Assembly: GCA_903835235.1 (NCBI GenBank)
Contig: CAILMF010000066.1
Span: 62,001-126,000, forward strand
DNA from: an uncultured Rhodospirillales bacterium
Lineage (GTDB): Bacteria; Pseudomonadota; Alphaproteobacteria; Acetobacterales; Acetobacteraceae
DNA length: 64,000 nucleotides
Reading direction: 5' to 3'
Part shown: positions 9,269 to 17,025 of the stretch, one piece after another
How positions within the stretch are numbered: position 1 is the stretch's first letter
How the letters are laid out: the number at the start of each line of letters is the position of its first letter
Translations under genes and position numbers: made by a program
Notes under the pieces: generated by a model
Databases searched by the model: none
What the model was told of the DNA's origin: nothing
Seen by the model: the letters and a program-made list of their open reading frames with translations, nothing else

Positions 9269-9715
9269 TCAGCGCCGGCTGCGCGCCAGCTCCGGCCAGT
9301 TCGCGTCGCCGCGGCTGATCCGCCCCGGCACGTCCTGCTCCCAGCGTTCCCGCACCGCAATGCTGTAGTTCAGGTACAGCCGGCCATCCACCAGGCGCCA
9401 GGCATTGGGCTCGATGGTCGCGGTATAGCCCTCCGAGACCGCATAGGCGCAGAAGCCGCCATAGGCCGGCGCATAGCGTTCCGGGCTGGCGGCGAACAGG
9501 TCTCGGTTCGCCGCGCTGGCGAAGCGCCAGGTGGCGCCGTCCCACCGATGCGTGAACTCCCGCCGCCCCGCCACCGGCCCCTGGCCGGCATGGTAGGCCA
9601 CCGGGTCATAACCGCCGATGGCGGCGCCATCCTGCGTATTGGTGCGGGCCAGCGCGCCGCCGGCGACCAGCAGCAGCGGCAGGATGAACAGGGTACGGCG
9701 GCTCAGGTGGCGCAT
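9269..9715 (-). CDS. Exported YHS-domain protein
   Basis: 148 residues from ATG 9715, preceded by a GGGGAG ribosome-binding site. The N-terminus MRHLSRRTLFILPLLLVA, then GGALA, is a signal peptide, placing the mature protein in the periplasm. The core GGYDPVAYHAGQGPVAG and the later YAPAYGGFCAYAVSEGYT match the YHS-like family, a small fold often linked to metal binding or trafficking. Its partner and metal are not evident from the sequence. It reads away from the SRP RNA gene. The same frame stays open far upstream, antisense to dnaX; that extension is an artefact of GC-rich codon use. Confidence 0.82.
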   Translation of the reverse strand: MRHLSRRTLFILPLLLVAGGALARTNTQDGAAIGGYDPVAYHAGQGPVAGRREFTHRWDGATWRFASAANRDLFAASPERYAPAYGGFCAYAVSEGYTATIEPNAWRLVDGRLYLNYSIAVRERWEQDVPGRISRGDANWPELARSRR

Positions 9716-9733
9716 GGTCGGCTCCCCAGGGTG

Positions 9734-9771
9734 TGATCGTCGCGGGCGGAATCGCCGGAGACGTGAATCAC
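9734..9771 (-). repeat. Dispersed palindromic repeat, copy 1
   Basis: Reads TGATCGTCGC, a hairpin centre, then ACGTGAATCAC. It is a diverged copy of the family with ends GCGGCTGATTCACGCC and GATCAGGCGC (here in reverse orientation), between the YHS gene and ffs. Confidence 0.6.
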
Positions 9772-9893
9772 ATGACAAAACAATGACCTGGGGGCTTTCA
9801 GGCGCTTCTGTCTGCGCCTGGAAGCCTCCAGGCTTCACGCCCTGGGGTCTCGCCGCCAGGCCAGGCGTTACGCCGGCGGTGCGCGCGGCGCCA

Positions 9894-9922
9894 TTGCGTC
9901 CGGCGGCCAGAGGCAGCATATG
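9894..9922 (+). promoter_or_regulatory. Probable sigma-70 promoter of the SRP RNA gene
   Basis: TTGCGT (9894-9899) and CATATG (9917-9922) are separated by 17 bp. The expected transcription start is 7-8 bases after the second hexamer, at 9929-9930, which coincides with the 5' end of the SRP RNA deduced independently from terminal base pairing. Confidence 0.55.
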
Positions 9923-9929
9923 TGCCCGC

Positions 9930-10025
9930 GGAAGGTCGGCGGTGGACGGGCTCCTCGCCAACCCGGTCAGGTCCGGAAGGAAGCAGCCGCAACGGGTTCT
10001 CGCTCGGGTCGCTTGTCGGCCTTCC
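9930..10025 (+). ncRNA. ffs: Signal recognition particle RNA (4.5S)
   Basis: The universally conserved Ffh-binding loop is present as GGTCAGGTCCGGAAGG followed by AAGCAGCC (about 9965-9988). The ends GGAAGGTCGGC (9930-9940) and the stretch ending GTCGGCCTTCC at 10025 pair over 11 positions with only G-U exceptions, closing a 96-nt hairpin typical of the small bacterial SRP RNA. It guides Ffh to signal sequences on ribosomes. Location directly upstream of dnaX is a common alphaproteobacterial arrangement. Confidence 0.95.
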
Positions 10026-10032
10026 ACCCCCA

Positions 10033-10079
10033 GCGTCCGGTCGTCGCCGGTGGCATCACCGGCGCCGTGAATCGGCCGC
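10033..10079 (-). repeat. Dispersed palindromic repeat, copy 2
   Basis: Reads GCGTCCGGTCG, an inner stem CGCCGGTG/CACCGGCG around a 4-nt loop, then CCGTGAATCGGCCGC. It lies in the ffs-dnaX gap. Confidence 0.8.
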
Positions 10080-10087
10080 TTGAACAA

Positions 10088-10133
10088 GCGTCTGATCGTC
10101 GCCGATGGATCACCGGCGGCGTGAATCAGCCGC
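10088..10133 (-). repeat. Dispersed palindromic repeat, copy 3
   Basis: Reads GCGTCTGATCGTCGCC, a variable centre, then GGCGGCGTGAATCAGCCGC. Nearly consensus; tandem with copy 2 upstream of dnaX, so both would lie in the dnaX leader if ffs and dnaX share a transcript. Confidence 0.85.
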
Positions 10134-10174
10134 CCAAGGGCGGCTGGCGCCGCCCAGCGCCGAGGCCGCACCGC

Positions 10175-12151
10175 ATGTCCGACAACATGTTCGGCCAGGA
10201 CCCGGAAGCCCCGGACGCCTTGCCTGAACCACCCGCCCCGGATGGTCCCGGCCTGTTCGGCGCCCCAGACCCGCTGCCCGAGCCGCCCGCGCCCGAAGGT
10301 CCCGGCCTGTTCGGCGAACCCGCCGCCGCCACGCCGCCGCCCGTGGCCGCCGCGCCCGCGGCCGCCTTGCCCACCTTGGCGCCGGAACCCGTCGCTGCGC
10401 CGCCGGCCACGCCCTACCGCGTGCTGGCGCGAAAATACCGGCCGCAGAATTTCGCCGACCTGATCGGCCAGGAAGCCCTGGTCCGCACGCTGAAGAATGC
10501 CTTTGCCCAGGGCCGCGTCGCCCACGCCTTCATGCTCACCGGCGTCCGCGGCGTCGGCAAGACCACCACGGCGCGCATCATCGCCCGGGCGCTGAACTGC
10601 GTCGGCCCGGATGGCACCGGTGGCCCCACCGCCGAGCCCTGCAACGCCTGCGCCGAATGCAAGGCCATCCTCGCCGACCGCCACCCCGACGTGCAGGAAC
10701 TGGACGCCGCCAGCAACAACGGCGTGGACAATGTGCGGGAGTTGCGCGAGGCGGTGCGCTACCGCCCGGCCCAGGCGCGCTTCAAGGTCTATATCCTCGA
10801 CGAAGTGCACATGCTCTCCAACGCCGCCTTCAACGCCCTGTTGAAGACGCTGGAGGAGCCGCCGCCGCACGTAAAATTCCTGTTCGCCACCACGGAAATC
10901 CGCAAGGTCCCGGCGACCATCCTCAGCCGCTGCCAGACCTTCCACCTGAAGCGCGTGCCGCAGGCGGAACTGCGCGACCATTTTGCCAGAATCTGCGCCA
11001 AGGAAGCGGTGGACTCCGAGGCCGAGGCCCTCGCCATGGTCGCCCGCGCCGCCGATGGCAGCGTGCGCGACGGGCTTTCCCTGCTGGACCAGGCCATCGC
11101 CCTGGCCGGGCCGCAGGGCCAGGTCTCCGCCCTGCTGGTGCGGGACATGCTGGGCCTGGCCGACCGCTCCCTGGTGCTGGACCTGATGGAAGCGCTGATG
11201 GCCGGCGACACCGCCACCACGCTCGGCCTGATGGACCGCGGACATGAGCAGGGCGCCGACCCCGGCGTGGTGCTGGCGGACCTGCTGGACCTGACCCATA
11301 CGCTCACCCGCCTGGTCAGCGTGCCGGCGCTGCGCGACGACCCCGCCCTGACCGAGGTGGAACGCACCCGCGGCGCCGCGCTGGCGGCCAAGCTCAGTGT
11401 CGCCAGCCTGGGCCGCGCCTGGCAGATGCTGCTGAAGGGCCTGGGCGAGGTGAACGAGGCGCCGGACCGCCGCGCCGCCGCCGAGATGGTGCTGATCCGC
11501 CTGGCCCATGTGGCCGAGATGCCCACCCCCGGCGACCTGGTGAAGCGCCTGCTGGAAGCCGGCCCGGCCGCCGCGAACGCGCCGCGCCCGGCGCCCAATG
11601 GCAGCGGCGGCGGGGCGCGCGCCGTGGCCAATGGCGGCATGACCATGGCAGTGGCCGCCCAGGCCGTGGCCCAGCCGCAGAGCTGGCAGCAGGTGGTGGC
11701 CCTGGCCTCCGGCCGCCGGCCGCTGCTGCATTCCCACCTGCTCTACCACGTGCATCCCGTGAAGGTGGCGCCGGGCCGGCTGGAACTCCGCGTGCTCGCC
11801 GCCGCCCCGCGCGACCTGGCGGCGCAGCTGACCGCGCTGCTGGCCGAGGTGACGGAACAGCGCTGGACCATCGCGCTGTCCAATGCCGAGGGCGAGCCGA
11901 CCCTGGCCGAGCAGGGCAAGCAGGCCGAGGCCAGCCGCCGCGAGATCGCCGCCAGCCATCCCCTGGTGCAGGCCATCCTGGCCGCCTTCCCCGGCGCCAG
12001 TATCCAGGCGGTGCGGGACGAGGGGACCGACGCCTATGGCCTGGCCGCTCCGGCCATTGTCGGCGCGGAACCCGAGCCCGATACGCTGCCCGAGGACATG
12101 CCGGAATTCGCGCCGCCCGAGGCCGAGCCGGCGGACCTGGATGATTTCTAG
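10175..12151 (+). CDS. dnaX: DNA polymerase III subunits gamma/tau
   Basis: Clamp-loader ATPase of the replisome, 658 residues from ATG 10175. A Pro-rich N-terminal extension contains a duplicated segment (LPEPPAPDGPGLFG at 16-29 and LPEPPAPEGPGLFG at 34-47). The AAA+ core has Walker A GVRGVGKT (123-130), four zinc cysteines (142, 156, 159, 162) and DEVH at 209-212; the SRC sensor lies in ILSRCQTF. The C-terminal third is tau-like and ends in acidic ADLDDF. No A-rich slippery heptamer for programmed frameshifting was noticed. The frame is open upstream through ffs, but the ATG after the repeats is the credible start. It heads dnaX-ybaB-recR. Confidence 0.95.
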   Translation: MSDNMFGQDPEAPDALPEPPAPDGPGLFGAPDPLPEPPAPEGPGLFGEPAAATPPPVAAAPAAALPTLAPEPVAAPPATPYRVLARKYRPQNFADLIGQEALVRTLKNAFAQGRVAHAFMLTGVRGVGKTTTARIIARALNCVGPDGTGGPTAEPCNACAECKAILADRHPDVQELDAASNNGVDNVRELREAVRYRPAQARFKVYILDEVHMLSNAAFNALLKTLEEPPPHVKFLFATTEIRKVPATILSRCQTFHLKRVPQAELRDHFARICAKEAVDSEAEALAMVARAADGSVRDGLSLLDQAIALAGPQGQVSALLVRDMLGLADRSLVLDLMEALMAGDTATTLGLMDRGHEQGADPGVVLADLLDLTHTLTRLVSVPALRDDPALTEVERTRGAALAAKLSVASLGRAWQMLLKGLGEVNEAPDRRAAAEMVLIRLAHVAEMPTPGDLVKRLLEAGPAAANAPRPAPNGSGGGARAVANGGMTMAVAAQAVAQPQSWQQVVALASGRRPLLHSHLLYHVHPVKVAPGRLELRVLAAAPRDLAAQLTALLAEVTEQRWTIALSNAEGEPTLAEQGKQAEASRREIAASHPLVQAILAAFPGASIQAVRDEGTDAYGLAAPAIVGAEPEPDTLPEDMPEFAPPEAEPADLDDF

Positions 12152-12240
12152 GCGGGTGGACCTGGATGTTGTCCGGGCCGGGCCGGTGGACCTGGACGAT
12201 GTCTGGGGCGAGCCGATGACCTGGATGATTTCTGAGCGCG
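12131..12240 (+). repeat. Degenerate tandem copies of the dnaX 3' end
   Basis: The segment GACCTGGATGATTTCT at the dnaX terminus recurs in altered form starting near 12131, 12156, 12186 and 12216 (periods 25, 30 and 30 bp). The last three copies are downstream of the dnaX stop and fill most of the dnaX-ybaB gap. The pattern looks like local duplication of the codons for the acidic DnaX tail followed by decay. Confidence 0.8.
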
Positions 12241-12280
12241 GCCGCGCGGCCGTGACCACTACCGAGCAGAGGACAAAGCC

Positions 12281-12622
12281 ATGAAGAACCTGGCCAACAT
12301 GATGAAGCAGGCGCAGCAGATGCAGTCCCGCATGGCCGAGATGCAGGCCAAGCTGGAAGCCGCGACCATGCAGGGCCAGGCCGGCGGCGGCATGGTCAAG
12401 ATCACCCTCTCCGGCAAGGGCGACCTGAAGGCGGTCAATATCGACCCCAGCCTGATGGTCGCCGACGACCGCGAGGTGCTGGAGGACCTGCTGCTGGCCG
12501 CCCATGCCGACGCCAAGCAGAAGGTGGAGGCGATGATGGCCGAGGAAATGCAGAAGGCCACCGCCGGCATGAACATCCCGGGCGGCCTCGGCGGCCTGGG
12601 CGGGCTCAAGCTGCCGTTCTGA
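12281..12622 (+). CDS. ybaB: YbaB/EbfC nucleoid-associated protein
   Basis: 113-residue DNA-binding protein of the YbaB family, which coats DNA as a dimer. The Met/Gln-rich N-terminal helix (NLANMMKQAQQMQSRMAEMQ) and the core MVKITLSGKGDLKAVNIDPS are diagnostic. The C-terminus is a Gly-rich tail. It sits between dnaX and recR, the conserved bacterial order. Its TGA shares one base with the recR ATG. ATG 12281 lies after the decayed dnaX-tail repeats, with AGAGGA about seven bases upstream as a ribosome-binding site. Confidence 0.95.
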   Translation: MKNLANMMKQAQQMQSRMAEMQAKLEAATMQGQAGGGMVKITLSGKGDLKAVNIDPSLMVADDREVLEDLLLAAHADAKQKVEAMMAEEMQKATAGMNIPGGLGGLGGLKLPF

Positions 12623-13209
12623 TGGACCCGATCGAGCATCTCGTCGGCCTGCTCAGCAAGCTGCCCGGCTTCGGCCGGCGCAGCGCGCGGCGCGCCGTGC
12701 TGAAGATGCTGATGCACCCCGAGCAGACCATGCTGCCGCTGGCGGATGCCCTGCGCGAGACCGCCGCCGCCGTGCGCCCCTGCCCCAGCTGCGGCAACCT
12801 GGATACGCGCATCCCCTGCGGCGTCTGCCGGGACAGCCAGCGCGACCGCAGCCTGGTCTGCGTGGTGGAAGGCGTGGCCGACCTCTGGGCGCTGGAACGC
12901 GCCCATGCGCACCGGGGCCTGTACCATGTGCTGGGCGGCACGCTCTCGGCGCTGGGCGGCATCGGGCCGGAAGACCTGGCGGTGCAGCCGCTGCTGGCGC
13001 GGATCGCGGAAGGCGGCGTGGAGGAGGTGATCCTGGCGCTGCCCGCCACGGTGGATGGCGCCACCACGGTGCACTGGCTGACCGACCGCCTGCGCCCGAC
13101 CGGCGTGCCGGTCACGCGCCTGGCCCAGGGCGTGCCCATGGGCGGCACGCTGGACCTGCTGGATGAGGGCACGCTGACCGCCGCGCTCCGCTCCCGCCGC
13201 GCGGTCTAG
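12622..13209 (+). CDS. recR: Recombination mediator RecR
   Basis: Acts with RecF and RecO to load RecA on gapped DNA. 195 residues, the standard length. Order of parts: helix-hairpin-helix (LLSKLPGFGRRSARR, 10-24), zinc finger with cysteines 54, 57, 66 and 69 (CPSCG and CGVC), Toprim domain beginning LVCVVEGVADLWALE (about 78-92), and the C-terminal VTRLAQGVPMGGTLDLLD stretch typical of RecR. Translationally coupled to ybaB. No terminator hairpin is obvious after it; a degraded copy of the dispersed repeat follows. Confidence 0.97.
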   Translation: MDPIEHLVGLLSKLPGFGRRSARRAVLKMLMHPEQTMLPLADALRETAAAVRPCPSCGNLDTRIPCGVCRDSQRDRSLVCVVEGVADLWALERAHAHRGLYHVLGGTLSALGGIGPEDLAVQPLLARIAEGGVEEVILALPATVDGATTVHWLTDRLRPTGVPVTRLAQGVPMGGTLDLLDEGTLTAALRSRRAV

Positions 13210-13217
13210 CCCCGGCC

Positions 13218-13253
13218 GCCGATGGCATCACCGGCGACGTGAAGCACCCGCTC
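13218..13253 (-). repeat. Dispersed palindromic repeat, copy 4 (degraded)
   Basis: Keeps CCGATGGCATCACCGG and GACGTGAAGCACCCGC but has lost the GATCAG end. Located just after the recR stop. The rest of the 220-bp gap to the next gene shows no feature I can name. Confidence 0.5.
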
Positions 13254-13429
13254 GATCATCGCATGGGGTCTGTCCGCCGCTTCAGTACGCGACCGACAGG
13301 CTCTGGCCTCGGCCGCCCGCGTTGTCCGGCGCTGGTCGCGGCGCCGTCTGACGAAAGCCGCCTGCGCGCCGGCCTCGGCCGCCAATCGCCTTCCCGCCGC
13401 GGTTGACGACGCGCCGGCCGCTGCGCTCT

Positions 13430-15817
13430 ATGCCCGGCATGACAGACCTGCCGACCGACCCCGTCCCCTACGCCGAATTCATCATGCGCTACCTGATGCA
13501 GCGCGTGGAGCCGGAGGGCAGCCCGGCCCTGGCCGTGGCGGAAACCGAGGAGGCGGTGGACGGCGACCGCTGGTTCTGGGCCGACGACAACGCCAAGGTG
13601 CTGGAATTCCTGGCCCTGCCGGCGCTGTGGAACCGCTGGCCGGACCGCTGCCGGGACGTGCTGGAGTTCATCGAAAGCCTCTGCGACGGCCCCTTCATCC
13701 TGCGCCGCACCGGCCATGCCCGGCTGGAGGAACGTGCCCGCGAAGGCGGCGCCGGCCGCTGGGTACATACCTTCATGAACCTCAGCTGCGACCTGCCGAA
13801 TGGCAGCGTCACCGTCGGCATGCGGTTCCACGACATCCGCACCGCCCGCAACCTGATCCTCAACCAGCACCAGGTGGAGTTCCAGTACCAGGGCCGCGGC
13901 TATCGGCTGGTGGCGGAAGGCCGCACCACCGCGCACAGCATGCACCATGAGGGGCTGGACCTCGTCCTCAGCCACACCAACGACCTGCGCTTCGACCCCG
14001 GCACCGGCCCGGTGCGGCTGGGCACGCTGGTCGCCACCTTCCGCTTCGACGGCCGCAGCATGTTCGTGGGCGCCGAGCTGGCGCTGGACCTGGACCCCGG
14101 CATCACCATCAGCGACGTGATCCTGGGCTTCGGCCACGACCAGCTGAGCCACAACGAGAACGCGGTGCACTACGGCGATGTCGGCCTGACCCGCCCGGGC
14201 CAGGCGCCGACGCAGTTCACCGCCGGCGCGCTGGGGGAAACCTGGCTGGACGCCCGCGGCGCCGACTATTTCCTGTTCTCCCAGCGGGAGGAGATGCGCG
14301 GCTTCGCGCTGGCCATCCATTCCCTGCCGGACAACCCGGCGGACATGCTGAACCTGCAGGTGCTGGTGCAGGAAGCCGGCCGGCTGCACCGCGTCGTCTC
14401 CCGCCACAGCTTCCCCGGCCCCCATCAGGGCGGCGCCCGGCTGGTGGCGCGCGAGAAAAAGATCCTCACCGCCGGCGGCTTCTACGACCAGGTGGCGGAT
14501 TGCGCCGGGCTGGTGCAGCGCCGCGCCGCCATGCCGACGCAGCAGCCGGTCGACATCTCGATCAGCTACGACTACGGCGCCGAGATCAACGCCTTCGCCC
14601 GCTGCTACCGCACGCTGTCCGCCATGCCTGATTCGCCCGAGGTGGTGGCGCTGCGCGACAAGTCCCGCGTGCTGTTCGACCGCTACCACCAGGTCTATGC
14701 GGATGTCTTCCTGGCGCGGCACTTCACCGACCCGGCGGCGATCTTCTCCCGCCCGCTGGCCTTCGTGGTCTACGGCCTGATCGACATGGCCATCGCCACC
14801 GGGGAAGACCAGTACAAGGCGGCGCTGCGCGACGCCGTCCGGGTGATGTTCGACTTCGAGCGCGGCTTCGCCGGCGTGGATGGCAACCCCGAAAGCGCCT
14901 TCCTGATGGGCCAGGTCACCTGCGTCTCGCCCTTCGTGGACTGCCACAGCGCGGTGCTGCTGGCGCTGGTGCGGGCCCTGCCGGTGCTGGAAGACCCCGC
15001 CTTCATCACCAGCATCGACCGCGGGCTGGAAGCCTATCGCGCCGAGACCACGGCGGTGGAGCTGGGCGACATGCGCAAGCAGGACGTCATCACCGTGCAC
15101 TGGACCAATGAGCATGGCCAGCGCCTGAACCCGCACGCCTACTGGAATTTCTGCGCGGGATTGACGCTCAGGCTGTTCAAGCTGCTGCGCCAGTCCACCC
15201 ACCAGGCCACCACGGAAATCCACGCCCGGCACGAACACAAGCTGGAAATCTACGAGGCCATGCTGCGCCTGCAGCTGCGCCGGTCCCTGGTGCCGCGGGA
15301 AGGCGGCGCGCTGGAAGTGCTGACCGGCCGGCTTTCCGGCGAAGGCAATTCGGAAACCCAGCCCTGGGTCGCGCTGGGCCTGGTGGAGGACAGCGGCGAC
15401 CTGGGCCCGGAGGAAACCGCAGCCACGCAGTTGACCACGCTGGTCGTTCGGCTGGAAGCGACCGACCCGCGCCTGCACACCACCCATGGCCAGCGCGACG
15501 AGGCCGGGCTGCGCTTCGCCAATGCCGCTTCCGGCACGGCGCTGTACGGCCCCTACATGGACCTGCCAGCCGGCCGCTACCGCGCCTGCCTCAGCTTCGC
15601 CGAAGGCGAGATGGCGCATGGCCAGGGGGTGATGGATGTCTGCGTGGAAACCGGCAGCCGCGTGCTGGCCCGGGTGCCGGTTTCGGCCGCCAGGCTGCAG
15701 GCCGGCGCCAGCCTGACCTTCAGCTCCGACGAGCCGCTGCGCCAGGTGGAGGTGCGGCTGTTCAACGGCAACAACTTCACCGGCCGGCTGGAGAGGCTGG
15801 AAATCTTCGGGGAGTAG
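13430..15817 (+). CDS. Large protein of unknown function, possibly carbohydrate-active
   Basis: About 795 residues; ATG at 13430 or 13439 are both possible starts and neither has a clear ribosome-binding site. No signal peptide or membrane helix is seen. The first half is rich in beta-strand patterns (for example GSVTVGMRFHDIRTARNLIL and RLGTLVATFRFDGRSMFVG). The middle (about 400-600) has repeated helical segments with conserved aromatic and His residues, resembling an alpha/alpha-barrel. The last 100 residues (from about YGPYMDLPAGRYRACLSF) look like a jelly-roll carbohydrate-binding module ending in FTGRLERLEIFGE. It stands next to a methyltransferase and a glycosyltransferase, so a role in surface polysaccharide modification is inferred. 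No specific enzyme family could be named. Confidence 0.75.
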   Translation: MPGMTDLPTDPVPYAEFIMRYLMQRVEPEGSPALAVAETEEAVDGDRWFWADDNAKVLEFLALPALWNRWPDRCRDVLEFIESLCDGPFILRRTGHARLEERAREGGAGRWVHTFMNLSCDLPNGSVTVGMRFHDIRTARNLILNQHQVEFQYQGRGYRLVAEGRTTAHSMHHEGLDLVLSHTNDLRFDPGTGPVRLGTLVATFRFDGRSMFVGAELALDLDPGITISDVILGFGHDQLSHNENAVHYGDVGLTRPGQAPTQFTAGALGETWLDARGADYFLFSQREEMRGFALAIHSLPDNPADMLNLQVLVQEAGRLHRVVSRHSFPGPHQGGARLVAREKKILTAGGFYDQVADCAGLVQRRAAMPTQQPVDISISYDYGAEINAFARCYRTLSAMPDSPEVVALRDKSRVLFDRYHQVYADVFLARHFTDPAAIFSRPLAFVVYGLIDMAIATGEDQYKAALRDAVRVMFDFERGFAGVDGNPESAFLMGQVTCVSPFVDCHSAVLLALVRALPVLEDPAFITSIDRGLEAYRAETTAVELGDMRKQDVITVHWTNEHGQRLNPHAYWNFCAGLTLRLFKLLRQSTHQATTEIHARHEHKLEIYEAMLRLQLRRSLVPREGGALEVLTGRLSGEGNSETQPWVALGLVEDSGDLGPEETAATQLTTLVVRLEATDPRLHTTHGQRDEAGLRFANAASGTALYGPYMDLPAGRYRACLSFAEGEMAHGQGVMDVCVETGSRVLARVPVSAARLQAGASLTFSSDEPLRQVEVRLFNGNNFTGRLERLEIFGE

Positions 15818-15831
15818 GCCCGGGCCTCAAA

Positions 15832-15866
15832 CCAGGCGCACGAAGCTTCGTCCTTCGTGCGCCTGG
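15832..15866. terminator. Bidirectional hairpin terminator between convergent genes
   Basis: CCAGGCGCACGAAG (15832-15845) and CTTCGTGCGCCTGG (15853-15866) form a perfect 14-bp stem with a 7-nt loop. It fills the gap between the 3' ends of the unknown protein (15817) and the methyltransferase (15869). There is no strong U-tract on either strand. Confidence 0.75.
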
Positions 15867-15868
15867 CC

Positions 15869-16828
15869 TCAGTCCTTGCAGAACACGAAGGTATTGGACA
15901 GCCAGTTCGGGCTGTCATCCACCACCGAGGTATCCTCGCGGATATCGGCCAGCCGCAGCCGATGCTTCCAGGCCAGCTCCAGCACCGCGCGCTGCGGCAC
16001 CACATGCACCTCCATGCTGCCGCCGGGGTCGCGCGCCAGGTATTCGGCGATGCGGAAGCGGTAGCCCACACGGTAGGTCGGCACCTGGAAGGCCGCGACG
16101 CCACCGGGTTCCAGCAGGCGGAACACCCGGTCCAGGATGTGCATGATGATCGGCGGCGGATTGTGCTGCAGCACGATGCGGCTGTACCACAGGTCGAAGC
16201 CCTGGGCCGGATGCACGTCGGCCGGCGTCACCTGGTGGAATTCGATGTTGTGCTGGCCGAAGCGCCGCAGCGTCTCCGCCGCCAGGTCCAGGTGCGGGCG
16301 GGAGATGTCCAGCGCCTGCATGCGCGGGAAATGCTTCGCCAGATGCGTGGTGATGCGCCCCACGCCGCAGCCGTATTCGGCGCAGCAGCTGAACTCCGCG
16401 GGGTCCCGGCCGATGCGGCGCAGCAGGGCCAGCAACAGGTCGGCATCGCCCTGGCCGGTGGCGAAGAAGGCCGCCTCATGCTGGGCGATGGCATCCGGCT
16501 TGTAGTTGTGTTCGGTCAGCACCGACCAATGCGGCGCGGTGCGGCCGATCTCCTCCCAGTAGCGCCCGGTGAAGCCGACCAGTTCCGCCAGCGTGGCGCG
16601 GTCCGCCACGGTTTCCACCTCCAGCGGCGGCGCGTCCAGCGGCAGGCTGGGCGGCAGCGTCACCGGGTTCACCAGCCGCTGCGCCTCCTCGGAACCGAGG
16701 AAGTTCATCCGCATCGTCAGCAGGTCCGGCGTGTTCTGCATATGCGCCGAGATCGTGGCCTCGCCCTCGGGCTCCCGCCCCAGGATGTAGCGATAGGCCA
16801 GGACGATGTCTTCGCGGCTTACGGGCAT
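15869..16828 (-). CDS. SAM-dependent methyltransferase with N-terminal DUF4214-like segment
   Basis: 319 residues. The first 55 or so (EDIVLAYRYILGREPEGEA, later FLGSEEAQRL) resemble half of a DUF4214 unit, a helical module found with secreted and glycan-related proteins. The class I methyltransferase fold follows. Motif I is CAEYGCGVGRIT (about 148-159), the acidic residue after beta-2 is in MQALDISRPHL, and the post-I strand is FDLWYSRIVLQHNPPPII. The substrate is not evident; methylation of a glycan or a lipid-linked sugar is plausible from the neighbourhood. It shares DUF4214 content with the glycosyltransferase upstream on the same strand and may be co-transcribed with it across 197 bp. 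Confidence 0.82.
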   Translation of the reverse strand: MPVSREDIVLAYRYILGREPEGEATISAHMQNTPDLLTMRMNFLGSEEAQRLVNPVTLPPSLPLDAPPLEVETVADRATLAELVGFTGRYWEEIGRTAPHWSVLTEHNYKPDAIAQHEAAFFATGQGDADLLLALLRRIGRDPAEFSCCAEYGCGVGRITTHLAKHFPRMQALDISRPHLDLAAETLRRFGQHNIEFHQVTPADVHPAQGFDLWYSRIVLQHNPPPIIMHILDRVFRLLEPGGVAAFQVPTYRVGYRFRIAEYLARDPGGSMEVHVVPQRAVLELAWKHRLRLADIREDTSVVDDSPNWLSNTFVFCKD

Positions 16829-17025
16829 GGGGCTGGCGTCCGTTGTGTCTCGACCCGCCGACCGGGGCGGCGTCTCGGCAGGCTTCTACAGGCTTAACCG
16901 GCCAGGCGGAACCGGCCAGGAAGAATGAGCCAGGCGGCCCGGCGGCGTGCGGCCAGGCGCCGAAAGCCGCCAGGCGTTGCGCGCCGCGACCGGATGCCCG
17001 CGGCCAAAGGCCGGGATCGCGGGAA

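Noticed and set aside
10088-10174. Riboswitch or attenuator in the dnaX leader
   Set aside because: The hairpins there belong to the dispersed repeat family found in unrelated gaps; no known aptamer motif was seen.
9716-12505. Minus-strand extension of the YHS gene to over 1000 codons
   Set aside because: It runs antisense to dnaX and ffs; the ATG at 9715 has a signal peptide and a good ribosome-binding site.
13256-15619. Minus-strand open frame of 787 codons
   Set aside because: Antisense to the 795-residue protein; His/Gln/Arg/Val-rich shadow composition with no family features.
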